From NCBI RefSeq assembly GCF_016775475.1, contig NZ_JAEUXJ010000004.1, positions 1-64,000 of the forward strand: a stretch of 64,000 nt of DNA, in the 5' to 3' direction. Shown here in pieces: positions 43,601 through 51,868 of the stretch. Numbering within the stretch: position 1 is the stretch's first letter; each line of letters begins with the position of its first letter. The position numbers and the translations under genes are program-made. Below the pieces are notes generated by a model. The model had not been told where the DNA came from and ran no database searches. It worked only from the letters and a program-made list of their open reading frames with translations. The stretch is from Belnapia mucosa. Lineage in GTDB: Bacteria; Pseudomonadota; Alphaproteobacteria; Acetobacterales; Acetobacteraceae.

Positions 43601-45055
43601 ATGCCGGATTTCGACGTGGTGGTCATCGGCGCCGGGGCGGCCGGGCTCTCGGTCGCCTCCATCTCGGCCGGGCTCGGGCTGAAGGTCGCGCTGGTCGAGC
43701 GGGGGCGGATGGGCGGCGACTGCCTGAATTACGGCTGCGTGCCCTCGAAGGCGCTGCTGGCCGCGGCGCATGCCGCCGCCGCGGCGCGGGAGGCCGGGCG
43801 CTTCGGCATCCGCCTGCCGGCGCCGGAGATCGATTGGGCCGGGGTGCGCGCGCATGTGCAGGGCTCCATCGCCCGCATCGCGCCGAATGACAGCGCCGCC
43901 CGCTTCCGCGGCATGGGCGTCGAGGTGATCGAGGCCGCGGCGCATTTCGTGGCCCCCGATGCGATCGAGGTCGCCGGCCGGACCCTGACCTTCCGTCGCG
44001 CCGTCATCGCCGCCGGCAGCAGTGCGATCGTGCCGGACCTCCCCGGCCTCGATGGCGTGCCCTGGCTGACCAATGAAACGCTGTTCGACCTGGAGGAGCC
44101 GCCGGGGCACCTCATCATCCTGGGCGGCGGGCCGATCGGGCTCGAGATGGCGCAGGCCCATGCCCGGCTCGGCTGCCTCGTCACCGTGATCGAGGCAGGG
44201 CCGCGCATCGCCGCGAAGGAAGACCCGGAATTGGTCGAGGGGCTCCGGGCGGCGCTGGTCCGCGACGGGGTCGAGTTCCGCGAGGGGGCGAAGGTCGCCC
44301 GGGTCGAGCAGCTGGAGCCCGACAGCCTGGCCGCCCAGGCCGGCGTGGTCGCGGTGCTGGAGGATGGCAGCCGGATCGCGGGCACGCATCTGCTGCTGGC
44401 GGTCGGGCGGGCGCCGCGCCTGGCCGGGCTCGACCTGGTGGCGGGCGGGATCGAGGCGGGGCCGCGCGGCATCGTGACCGGGCCCGATCTCCGCTCGGTC
44501 TCCAACCGCCGGGTCTGGGCGGTGGGCGACATCGCCGACCCCAAGGGCCTCGGGCCGCGCGCCTTCACCCATCTGGCGGGCCAGCATGCCGGCATCCTGG
44601 TGCGGTCCATGTTCTTCCGCCTGCCCTTCACCCGGCTCAGCTATGCCGCCCTGCCCCGCGTCACCTATGGCGATCCGGAGCTGGCGCAGGTCGGCCTGAC
44701 CGAGGCCGAGGCGCGAGCGGCGGGGCATGAGGGGCTGTCCATCCTGCGCTGGCCGGTCGCCGAGAACGACCGGGCGGTGACGGAGGGCCGGCCTGAGGGG
44801 CTGGTCAAGCTCGTGGTCGGCAAGCGCGGGCGGCTGCTCGGGGCCGGGGTGCTGGCGCCGCATGCGGGCGAGATGGCCGGGGTCTTCGGGCTGATGATCG
44901 ACCGTCGCCTGCCGCTCTCGGCTCTGGCCGGGCTGGTCCTCCCCTACCCCACCCTGGCCGAGACGGCGAAGCGGGCCGCCGGGGATTATTACGCCCCGAA
45001 GCTGCTCTCGCCCTTCACGAAGCGGCTCGTCGACTTGCTGAAACATCTGCCTTAG
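43601..45055 (+). CDS. FAD-dependent pyridine nucleotide-disulfide oxidoreductase
   Basis: A 484-residue class I flavin disulfide reductase related to dihydrolipoamide dehydrogenase and mercuric reductase. It has the FAD loop VVVIGAGAAGLSVA, the redox pair CLNYGCVPSK, the NAD loop LIILGGGPIGLEMAQ and the second FAD motif VWAVGDIAD. The C-terminal dimer domain lacks the His-Glu pair (HxxxxE) of true Lpd: the equivalent region reads PYPTLAETAKRAA. It is therefore probably a soluble oxidoreductase of the SthA/Mer-like group. The substrate is unknown. Confidence 0.88.
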   Translation: MPDFDVVVIGAGAAGLSVASISAGLGLKVALVERGRMGGDCLNYGCVPSKALLAAAHAAAAAREAGRFGIRLPAPEIDWAGVRAHVQGSIARIAPNDSAARFRGMGVEVIEAAAHFVAPDAIEVAGRTLTFRRAVIAAGSSAIVPDLPGLDGVPWLTNETLFDLEEPPGHLIILGGGPIGLEMAQAHARLGCLVTVIEAGPRIAAKEDPELVEGLRAALVRDGVEFREGAKVARVEQLEPDSLAAQAGVVAVLEDGSRIAGTHLLLAVGRAPRLAGLDLVAGGIEAGPRGIVTGPDLRSVSNRRVWAVGDIADPKGLGPRAFTHLAGQHAGILVRSMFFRLPFTRLSYAALPRVTYGDPELAQVGLTEAEARAAGHEGLSILRWPVAENDRAVTEGRPEGLVKLVVGKRGRLLGAGVLAPHAGEMAGVFGLMIDRRLPLSALAGLVLPYPTLAETAKRAAGDYYAPKLLSPFTKRLVDLLKHLP

Positions 45056-45094
45056 GCGTTCATGCGGCCGCTGGGGCAACAGGAGCAGTTTTCC

Positions 45095-45889
45095 ATGGAT
45101 CAGGTTCTCGCGGGGCGCACGGCGCTGGTCACTGGCAGCACCAGCGGCATCGGGCTTGGGATTGCGAAGATCTATGCCGAGGCCGGCGCCAAGGTGATGC
45201 TGAACGGCTTCGGCAAGCCGGAGGAGATCGCCAAGGCCCGGGCCGAGATCGGCGCGCTCCAGGGCGGCGGGGACGCGCCCTATTCGGCCGCCGACCTCTC
45301 GAAGCCCGAGGCGGTGCGGCAGATGATCCGCGAGGCGGAGGGCACGCTGGGCAAGCTCGACATCCTGGTCAACAATGCCGGCATCCAGTTCGTCGCCCCG
45401 GTCGATGAATTCCCGGATGACAAATTCGACGCGATCATCGCGATCAACTTCGCTTCCAATTTCCACGCCATCAAGGCGGCGCTGCCGGGGATGAAGCAGC
45501 GCGGCTGGGGGCGGATCGTCAACATCGCCTCGGCGCATGGCCTCGTCGCCTCGCCGCACAAGGTCGCCTATGTCTCGGCCAAGCATGCGGTGGTCGGCAT
45601 GACCAAGACCGTGGCGCTGGAAGTGGCCAAGCTGCCGATCACCTGCAACGCCATCTGCCCCGGCTTCGTGCGCACCCCGCTGGCCGAGGCCCAGGTCGGG
45701 CCGCTGGCCAAGGAGCACGGCGTCTCGGAGCAGCAGGCGCTCGAGGACTTCCTGCTCGACAAGCAGCCCTCCAAGCGCTGGATCGAGGTGGATGAGGTGG
45801 CGCAGATGGCGCTCTACCTGGTCGGGCCCGGCAGCGGCGGGGTGAATGGCGCCGCGCTGTCCATCGATGGCGGCTGGCTGGCGGCCTGA
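45095..45889 (+). CDS. bdhA: 3-hydroxybutyrate dehydrogenase
   Basis: A 264-residue classical SDR. The NAD motif is VTGSTSGIGLGIA, NNAG is at about residue 92, the catalytic Ser is in VNIASAHGLVAS and the YxxxK is in VAYVSAKHAVVG. The insertion VGPLAKEHGVSEQQALEDFLLDKQPSKRW is typical of D-3-hydroxybutyrate dehydrogenases that feed PHB-derived carbon to acetoacetate. The ATG at 45095 follows an AGGAG site. The stop is shared with the ATG of the patatin gene. Confidence 0.93.
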   Translation: MDQVLAGRTALVTGSTSGIGLGIAKIYAEAGAKVMLNGFGKPEEIAKARAEIGALQGGGDAPYSAADLSKPEAVRQMIREAEGTLGKLDILVNNAGIQFVAPVDEFPDDKFDAIIAINFASNFHAIKAALPGMKQRGWGRIVNIASAHGLVASPHKVAYVSAKHAVVGMTKTVALEVAKLPITCNAICPGFVRTPLAEAQVGPLAKEHGVSEQQALEDFLLDKQPSKRWIEVDEVAQMALYLVGPGSGGVNGAALSIDGGWLAA

Positions 45890-46956
45890 TGGACGAAGCG
45901 CCCACGGGAGTACCGGCGCCGGCGGTGGCGAAGCCGCCGGCGCCCAAGCGGATCAACCTCGCGCTCCAGGGCGGCGGCACCCATGGCGCCTTCACCTGGG
46001 GCGTGCTGGAGCGGCTGCTGGAAGACGAGAGGCTGACGATCGACGGCGTCTCCGGCGCCTCGGCCGGGGCGATCAATGCCGCGGTGCTGGTCCAGGGCCT
46101 GGCGGATGGCGGGCGGGAGGGGGCGATCCGCGCCCTCGACCGCATGTGGCGCGACGTGGCGGCGCGGCTCGCCGTCAGCCCGCTGCGCAACACGCCCTTC
46201 GAGAAGGCGCTCTGGGGCTTCGACCTGACCTATTCGGTTGCCTACCAGACCTTCGAGACGCTGACCCGCGTCTTCTCGCCCTACCAGTTCAACCCCTTCC
46301 CGATGGAGTTCAACCCGCTGCGGCAGGTGCTGGACGACAACCTGGATTGGCGGCGGCTGCGGCGCGACCCGAAGGCGGTGCGGCTCTTCATCTCGGCGAC
46401 CAATGTCCGCACCGGCAAGCCACGGGTCTTCAACCGCGCCGAGATCAGCACCGATGTGGTGCTGGCCTCGGCCTGCCTGCCCAATGTCTTCCGCGCGGTC
46501 GAGATCGATGGCGAGGCCTTCTGGGATGGCGGCTATGTCGGCAATCCGGCGCTCTGGCCGCTGTACTATGAGCGTGGCGCACCCGATATCGTGCTGGTGC
46601 AGATCAACGCCATCATGCGCGCCGAGCTGCCGACCAGCGCCACCGACATCATGAACCGGCTGAACGAGATCAACTTCAACGCCTCCCTGATGGCGGAGAT
46701 GCGGGCGATCGATTTCGTGCAGCGGCTGCTGGATGCCGGGCGGCTGGAGCAGCCGCGCTATCGCCGCATCTTCCTCCATGTCATCGAGGACGAGGAGCGG
46801 ATGCGGGAGTTCAAGCTCTCGACCAAGCTGAACGGCGACTGGGAATTCCTGCAGATCCTCCGCCGCTATGGGCGGGAGGCGGCGGACCGGTTCCTCGCCC
46901 AGCATTTCGACACGCTCGGCAAGGAGAGCACGCTGGATATCCAGCGCTACCTGTAG
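45889..46956 (+). CDS. Patatin-like phospholipase family protein
   Basis: A 355-residue serine acyl hydrolase with a Ser-Asp dyad. The oxyanion loop is LQGGGTHGAFTWG, the nucleophile is GASAG (about residue 56), and the Asp is in AFWDGGYVGNPAL. Coupled to bdhA, it could act on lipid or on polyhydroxybutyrate granules (some PHB depolymerases are patatin-like), but this is an inference from context. The 3' end overlaps convergent DUF3293 by 10 bp. Confidence 0.88.
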   Translation: MDEAPTGVPAPAVAKPPAPKRINLALQGGGTHGAFTWGVLERLLEDERLTIDGVSGASAGAINAAVLVQGLADGGREGAIRALDRMWRDVAARLAVSPLRNTPFEKALWGFDLTYSVAYQTFETLTRVFSPYQFNPFPMEFNPLRQVLDDNLDWRRLRRDPKAVRLFISATNVRTGKPRVFNRAEISTDVVLASACLPNVFRAVEIDGEAFWDGGYVGNPALWPLYYERGAPDIVLVQINAIMRAELPTSATDIMNRLNEINFNASLMAEMRAIDFVQRLLDAGRLEQPRYRRIFLHVIEDEERMREFKLSTKLNGDWEFLQILRRYGREAADRFLAQHFDTLGKESTLDIQRYL

Positions 46957-47339
46957 GGCCGCAGCATCACCAGCCGCGCCCGCTGCCCGCGCCGCATCGC
47001 GACGATCGCCACCTGGCGGAAGCGTCGGGCCAGCTTGGCGATGCGGCGCGGATCGGCGCCGATCAGCAGGTGGCGTTCCTGCCAGCCCTTGGCGCCGCCG
47101 GCCCCTTCCTCCTGCGGCAGGCGATGCGCCGCCTCCCGCAGCCGGGCCAGCATGCGGTCGTTCCAGCCGCGCGGCATCTTGTGGCTATAGGGGTTCCAGG
47201 CGGTGACGAAGGCCCCCTCCCGCGTGCCGAGCCGCGCGAGCAGCGCATCCACCGCAGCGCTGCGCTGGCCGATGCGGGTGGCGGCGCCCGCGGCCTCATA
47301 GGTGCTGCGGCGATAGGCGGCGGTGAGGGCCGCGGTCAT
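46947..47339 (-). CDS. DUF3293 domain-containing protein
   Basis: A 130-residue protein of the DUF3293 family. FVTAWNPYSHKMPRGWNDRML is the conserved core. Function unknown. The ATG overlaps the stop of the upstream methyltransferase gene (ATGA). Confidence 0.82.
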   Translation of the reverse strand: MTAALTAAYRRSTYEAAGAATRIGQRSAAVDALLARLGTREGAFVTAWNPYSHKMPRGWNDRMLARLREAAHRLPQEEGAGGAKGWQERHLLIGADPRRIAKLARRFRQVAIVAMRRGQRARLVMLRPYR

Positions 47340-48517
47340 GCAAGCTGGAAGAGCATGGCCTTCAGGTAGGCGCTTTCCGGCAGCAGCGGATGCACCGGAT
47401 GGTCCGGCCCCGCCCCGCCCTGGAACAGCAGCCGCCCTTCCCGCCGGGTGCGGCCGATACCCCAGATGACGGCATCGGCGAATTCGCCCGGCGCCACGTG
47501 ATGGCTGCAGCTGGCGATGAAGAGGAAGCCGCTTGGCGCCACCAGCGCGGCCGCCAGCCGGGCCAGCTTGCCATAGGCCCGCAGCGCCGCGGGCTGGTCC
47601 TTGCGGGTCTTGGCGAAGGCGGGCGGGTCGGCCACGACCATATCGAAGCGGGTGCCGGACTGGCCCATCCGCTCCAGCGCCTCCAGCGCCTCGCCCCGCT
47701 CGGCGGTGACCCGCGCGGCGAGGCCGTTCTCCGCCGCGCTCGCCATGGCGAGGTCGAGGGCATGGGCGCTGCGGTCGAGCAGCGTCACCTGCGCGGCGCC
47801 GGCCGCGGCGGCGCTCAGGCCGAAGCCGCCGGTATGGCAGAAGGCATCCAGCATCGTCCCGCCGGCGGCGAGGCGGGCGACCCGCACCCGGTGCTCCCGC
47901 TGGTCGAAGAACCAGCCGGTCTTCTGCCCGCCCAGCAGGTCGACCGCGAAGCGGAGCCCGCCTTCCTCGGCATGGACCGGTCCGGGCTCGCCATGCAGCA
48001 GGCGGGTTTCCTGCGGCAGGCCTTCCAGGGCGCGCACGCCGGCATCGTTGCGGGCAATGATGAGGCGGGGCGAGAGCAGGGATTGCAGCGCCTCGACCAG
48101 GGCCGGGGTCAGCGCCTCCATCCCGGCGGTATTGGCCTGCAGAGCCAGCGCATCGCCATAGCGGTCGATGACGAGGCCGGGCAGGCCATCCGCCTCGGCA
48201 TGGACCAGGCGATAGTGGGGCGCGTTGAACAGCCGCTCCCGCAGCGCCAGGGCGGCGGCGAGGCGGGTGCGGAGCCAGGCGGAGTCAATCACCGCCTCCG
48301 GGTCGCGGTCCAGCCGGCGCGCGGCGATCAGGCTATGCGGGTTGAACAGCCAGGTGCCGTGGCGCTGGCCGTCATCGCCCTCCAGCCGGACGGGGGCGCC
48401 GGGCGGCAGCGCCTTGGCCGCCGGGGTCATGGCGATTTCGTTGGAGAAGGCCCAGGGGTGGCCGGACCTCACCCGGCGGTCGCGGCCGGGCAGCAGGCGG
48501 ATCAGGGGATGCGGCAT
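47336..48517 (-). CDS. Class I SAM-dependent rRNA methyltransferase (RlmI-like)
   Basis: A 393-residue 23S rRNA cytosine-C5-type methyltransferase. The N-terminal PUA domain (LLPGRDRRVRSGHPWAFSNEI) leads to a RlmI-type middle domain (GLPGLVIDRYGDALALQ). The catalytic domain has the SAM loop MLDAFCHTGGFGLSAA, DPPAFAK and ASCSHHV, with Cys as the probable nucleophile region. The ATG at 48517 fits homologues; an ATG at 48532 is possible. The target position cannot be read from sequence. Confidence 0.9.
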   Translation of the reverse strand: MPHPLIRLLPGRDRRVRSGHPWAFSNEIAMTPAAKALPPGAPVRLEGDDGQRHGTWLFNPHSLIAARRLDRDPEAVIDSAWLRTRLAAALALRERLFNAPHYRLVHAEADGLPGLVIDRYGDALALQANTAGMEALTPALVEALQSLLSPRLIIARNDAGVRALEGLPQETRLLHGEPGPVHAEEGGLRFAVDLLGGQKTGWFFDQREHRVRVARLAAGGTMLDAFCHTGGFGLSAAAAGAAQVTLLDRSAHALDLAMASAAENGLAARVTAERGEALEALERMGQSGTRFDMVVADPPAFAKTRKDQPAALRAYGKLARLAAALVAPSGFLFIASCSHHVAPGEFADAVIWGIGRTRREGRLLFQGGAGPDHPVHPLLPESAYLKAMLFQLA

Positions 48518-48597
48518 GAGGCGGCGGACCATGCCGCCGCGGCGCGCGGGAGTCCATGCGGGTTGCGGCCGCCGTCGCTTCGGGGCCAGATGCCGGC

Positions 48598-49428
48598 ATG
48601 CGTATCGCCCGAGACCTGCCGGACCTTCGAGAGGCCCTCGCCGGCCGTGGCCCCGTTGCCCTGGTGCCGACGATGGGGGCGCTGCATGCCGGGCATCTCT
48701 CGCTGCTGGCGGCGGCCCGGCAGGAGGTCGGGGAGGCCGGCATCCTCGTCGCCTCGATCTTCGTCAACCCGCTGCAATTCGGCCCGGGCGAGGATTTCGC
48801 CCGCTACCCGCGGCAGGAGGAGGCGGACCTCGCCATGCTGCGCGAGGCCGGCTGCGACCTCGCCTGGCTGCCGAGCGTCGAGGCGATGTACCCGCCCGGC
48901 CGGGCGACCACCATCCTGGTCGAGGGACCGTCCGAGGGCTGGGAGGGCGCTGCCCGGCCCGGCCATTTCCGCGGCGTCGCCACGGTCTGCGCCAAGCTCT
49001 TCCTGCAGACGGGCGCCCAGGTCGCCGCCTTCGGCGAGAAGGATTGGCAGCAGCTCCAGGTCATCCGCCGCATGGTGCGGGACCTGGACCTGCCGGTCCG
49101 CATCCTCCCCTGCTCGACCCTGCGCGAGGCGGATGGCCTGGCCATGTCCTCCCGCAACCGCTACCTCGACCCGGAGGCGCGGGCCCGGGCCGCGGCGCTG
49201 CCGGGTGCGATGCTGGCGGCGATCGAGGCGATGGCCCGCGGCACCTCCCCCGCCGCAGCGCTGGCGACGGCGCGGGCCGGGCTGACGGCCGCTGGCTTCG
49301 CCCTCGACTACCTAGCCCTGGTGGAGCCCGAGAGCCTGCGCGAGGTCGGCGCCCCGCCCGGCCGGCTGATCGCCGCGGCGCGGCTCGGCGGGGTGCGGCT
49401 TCTCGACAACATGCCCGCCTGGGCATAG
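48598..49428 (+). CDS. panC: Pantothenate synthetase
   Basis: A 276-residue ligase that joins pantoate and beta-alanine. The nucleotidylyl-transferase signature is VPTMGALHAGHLSLL. Further motifs are FVNPLQFGPGEDFARYPR, FGEKDWQQLQVIRRMVRDL and LAMSSRNRYL (KMSKS-like). ATG 48598 gives the standard start. panB is not in the window; coaA, the next step, lies at 57023. Confidence 0.96.
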   Translation: MRIARDLPDLREALAGRGPVALVPTMGALHAGHLSLLAAARQEVGEAGILVASIFVNPLQFGPGEDFARYPRQEEADLAMLREAGCDLAWLPSVEAMYPPGRATTILVEGPSEGWEGAARPGHFRGVATVCAKLFLQTGAQVAAFGEKDWQQLQVIRRMVRDLDLPVRILPCSTLREADGLAMSSRNRYLDPEARARAAALPGAMLAAIEAMARGTSPAAALATARAGLTAAGFALDYLALVEPESLREVGAPPGRLIAAARLGGVRLLDNMPAWA

Positions 49429-49471
49429 CCGAGCGCGGTCAGGCCGAACAGGATCCACCAGCCAGCCTGCG

Positions 49472-50563
49472 TCAGAGCAGCCAGCGCAGCGAATGCCGCA
49501 GCGCCGCCGCGCCGTCGCGGGCGAACCACTGGCCATGGGCGAAGATCACCCGCTCCGGCAGGAGCGCCAGGAGTTGCTCCGCGGCCCGCACCGCATCCCG
49601 CCGGCGGAGGCGGATGACGGCGCGGAGATAGGGTGGCGGCATGCCATCCGGCGCGGTGCTGCCGAAGAGCCGGGCCAGTGGCCGCAGCAGGGCCGGCAGC
49701 CGCGCTGCCTCCAGATTCAGCACCAGATCGGTGAGGATGAGGGTGCGGGTCGCCGCATGGAACAGGGCGACTTCATGGAAGCCGAGCCCGCCCGGAACCG
49801 TCACCAGGCCGATGGCGCCGCCCCAGGCCGCAGGCGGGGTCGTGCCCAGGTCATGGTCGAGGCGAAGGCCGCTGCGCTGCACCTGGCCGCGCTGGCGGAG
49901 GCCGGGGGCGGCCCAGGTCGTGGCCTCCGGGAAGGCGCGCTGCCAGTCCCGCAGGAAGGTCCAGTGGGCGATGTTCGGCGCCACGAAGTGCCGGATGGGG
50001 CCGAGCGCCGCCAGTGCCTCGGCCAGAGCGGGGCTGTAGCGGGTCGGCGAATGCAGCAGCAGCGCGCCATCGGGCAGGCGCAGCACGGTCATCCGCACCG
50101 GCAATTCCGTGCCGAGCGGGCCGGGCAGCAGGCTGTCCACGATGAAGACATCCTCCGCCACCCGCTTCGGCAGGTCGAGCGGCGGATAGCCGGGCGGCGC
50201 CTCGCTGGCGAGCAGCAGCGGGCCGGCGGCGGGGCGGTCGTCGCTGAGCGCGACCACGGCAAGTTCCGTCAGGCCGAGGCCGATCAGCAGGGCACGCGCC
50301 TCGGAGGGCTGGCGGCGCATCAGCAGCCCGGCACCGAGCAGCGCCGCGCCGCCGATCGCATCCAGCCCGAGATGCTGGCGCATGGTGAGGCGGGGCCGCA
50401 GCCCCGCCTCGTAATCGGTGAGGACCGAATAGCCGGTGTGATAGGCGCCGGCGGTGGCGAGGATGCCTCGCACCGGCGGCGGCAGGCTGCGCGACGTGGC
50501 GAGGCCGCCCAGCATGGCGGCGACGCCGTAATCGATCAGCCCGTGCAGCCGGGTCGGGATCAT
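49472..50563 (-). CDS. Membrane domain fused to DUF4336 (metallo-beta-lactamase-like)
   Basis: A 363-residue fusion. Residues 1-105 contain about four hydrophobic helices (RLHGLIDYGVAAMLGGLATS, LGLDAIGGAALLGAGLLM, LLIGLGLTELAVVAL). Residues about 125-345 match DUF4336, with DGALLLHSPTRYSPALAEALAALGPIRHFVAPNIAH and LILTDLVLNL. The usual metallo-beta-lactamase HxHxDH motif is not visible. The ATG at 50563 lies 5 bp after the GH16-like gene stop, so the two may be co-transcribed. Function unknown. Confidence 0.72.
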   Translation of the reverse strand: MIPTRLHGLIDYGVAAMLGGLATSRSLPPPVRGILATAGAYHTGYSVLTDYEAGLRPRLTMRQHLGLDAIGGAALLGAGLLMRRQPSEARALLIGLGLTELAVVALSDDRPAAGPLLLASEAPPGYPPLDLPKRVAEDVFIVDSLLPGPLGTELPVRMTVLRLPDGALLLHSPTRYSPALAEALAALGPIRHFVAPNIAHWTFLRDWQRAFPEATTWAAPGLRQRGQVQRSGLRLDHDLGTTPPAAWGGAIGLVTVPGGLGFHEVALFHAATRTLILTDLVLNLEAARLPALLRPLARLFGSTAPDGMPPPYLRAVIRLRRRDAVRAAEQLLALLPERVIFAHGQWFARDGAAALRHSLRWLL

Positions 50564-50567
50564 CGCC

Positions 50568-51683
50568 TCAGATGAACCATTGGCCGGTCGCGTCGTAATT
50601 CGCCTGGGCCTGGGCTGCGAGGGCGTTCCAGTCCACCGGCGCATCCGGGGTGGTGACCGGGGTCGGGTCGGAGGTCACCGGGGTGGTGCCCCCCGTCGGC
50701 GGGGTCGGGGTGGTGGTCGTGCCCGGGGTCCAGTTCATCGCCACGATCGAATCGTAGTCGAGCCACTGGCCGGTGGCGTCGTGATAGGCGCTCACCGTGG
50801 CGCCGATCGTGCCCCAGTCCGGCGCCGCGCTTGGGGTCGTCGGCGTGGTCGGGGTCGTCGGAGTGGTCGGCGTCGTCGGGGTCGTGGGCGTGCCCGGGGT
50901 CCAGTTCATCGCCACGATCGAATCGTAATCGACCCATTGGCCGGTGGCGTCGTGATACTGGTTCACCAGCGCAGCCATGGCGCCCCAGTCGGGAGCCGCC
51001 GGCGTGGTGGGTGTGGTCGGGGTCGTCGGCGTGGTCGGGGTCGTCGGATCCGGCTGGTTGTTCACCGGCGTCGGAGTGATGACCGGCGGAATGGTGCCGG
51101 GCGGCACGTAGCTCAGGTCGCGGACGATGAGCGAGGTGTTCTCGTTGTTGTTGAGGAAGGCGAAGACCACGTTCTGGCCGCCATGGTCGTAATCGGCCGG
51201 CACGTTGTCGTTGACGATCGCCTCCAACTCGCCATCCACGTAGAAGGTGATCTGGTTCGGCTCCCACACCGCCTGATAGGTGTGGAACATGTTGCCCTGG
51301 ACGCCCTCGAGAAAGCGGACGTGCTGGTTGTTCGTGCCGTTATCGTTCCAATGAACGGTGGCGTATTGCCGCCCGGTGCCGTCCGGCGCGATCTCGGCGA
51401 GATTGATCTCGGGGCCGGGATAGTTATTGTCGCCGGGCCAGAGGATGATGGCCGAACCAGGCATATTGCCCGACAGCATCGCCGTGACCGTGTAGGTGCC
51501 ATAGCCATGGCCGATGCTCGGATCGGCGCCCGGCTCCTTCATGCCGGCCGTGCTGTACTGGTTCCCGTAGAACCTGACCTCCCCAAAGGTCGAGTAGTCA
51601 ACGCCCCAGCTTTCGGTCAGGGGCCCGACGCTGTTCTCGAAGCTCTCGAACAGGGGCTGGTAGGTGTTGGGTGCAGTTGGCAT
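50568..51683 (-). CDS. GH16-like protein with Thr/Pro linkers and DATGQW repeats
   Basis: A 371-residue protein. Residues about 1-205 look like a GH16 (laminarinase-type) jellyroll, with SIGHGYGTYTVTAML, PGPEINLAEIAP, TYQAVWEPNQITFYVDG. The usual catalytic E-x-D-x-x-E is E-I-N-L-A-E, so the central Asp is Asn and activity may be altered or lost. Three repeats then follow, each PDWG... Y-DATGQW-DYDSIVAMNW, separated by TPTTP linkers; the last is truncated at DATGQWFI. No signal peptide is seen. AGGATGA precedes the ATG at 51683; the longer frame starts at a TTG. Confidence 0.75.
   Translation of the reverse strand: MPTAPNTYQPLFESFENSVGPLTESWGVDYSTFGEVRFYGNQYSTAGMKEPGADPSIGHGYGTYTVTAMLSGNMPGSAIILWPGDNNYPGPEINLAEIAPDGTGRQYATVHWNDNGTNNQHVRFLEGVQGNMFHTYQAVWEPNQITFYVDGELEAIVNDNVPADYDHGGQNVVFAFLNNNENTSLIVRDLSYVPPGTIPPVITPTPVNNQPDPTTPTTPTTPTTPTTPAAPDWGAMAALVNQYHDATGQWVDYDSIVAMNWTPGTPTTPTTPTTPTTPTTPTTPSAAPDWGTIGATVSAYHDATGQWLDYDSIVAMNWTPGTTTTPTPPTGGTTPVTSDPTPVTTPDAPVDWNALAAQAQANYDATGQWFI
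50719..50968 (-). repeat. Tandem coding repeats (DATGQW units) with 171-nt period
   Basis: About 75 bp beginning at 50719 and again at 50890 are almost identical, differing at only a few third-codon positions. The same protein unit is thus encoded by nearly the same DNA, a sign of recent duplication. Between them lie runs of TPT/TTP codons. Confidence 0.8.
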
Positions 51684-51820
51684 GGATTCATCCTGATGCG
51701 GAGACAAGCCGAAAGACGGCGCCGGCCGATCCCGGCGTCGCTTCGTATACCCAACACATTAAACAGTCGTCGGTGCTACCCCACCGATGTGCACAATCGC
51801 GTTTCGACCACCGCAGTTCC

Positions 51821-51836
51821 TGGCATGTGGATTGCT
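51821..51836 (+). promoter_or_regulatory. Sigma-54 promoter for the monooxygenase-ABC operon
   Basis: TGGCATG-TGGA-TTGCT matches the sigma-54 consensus TGGCAYG-N4-TTGCW at every defined position, with GG at 51822-51823 and GC at 51834-51835. It lies 33 bp before the ATG of the flavin monooxygenase. A 7-bp hairpin (CTCCGCC/GGCGGAG, 51842-51861) sits in the leader. Confidence 0.7.
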
Positions 51837-51868
51837 AGCCACTCCGCCCAAAGCGGCGGAGCAGTCCG

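Noticed and set aside
43601..45055. Dihydrolipoamide dehydrogenase or mercuric reductase
   Set aside because: The C-terminal His-Glu pair of Lpd and the C-terminal Cys pair of MerA are not visible, so only the broader family is called.
43436..45718. 760-residue minus-strand open frame
   Set aside because: It is antisense to the flavin disulfide oxidoreductase and bdhA and has no motif of its own.
50700..51060. Regular short repeats resembling a CRISPR array
   Set aside because: The units are TPT/TTP codon repeats within an open reading frame and lack unique spacers of fixed length.
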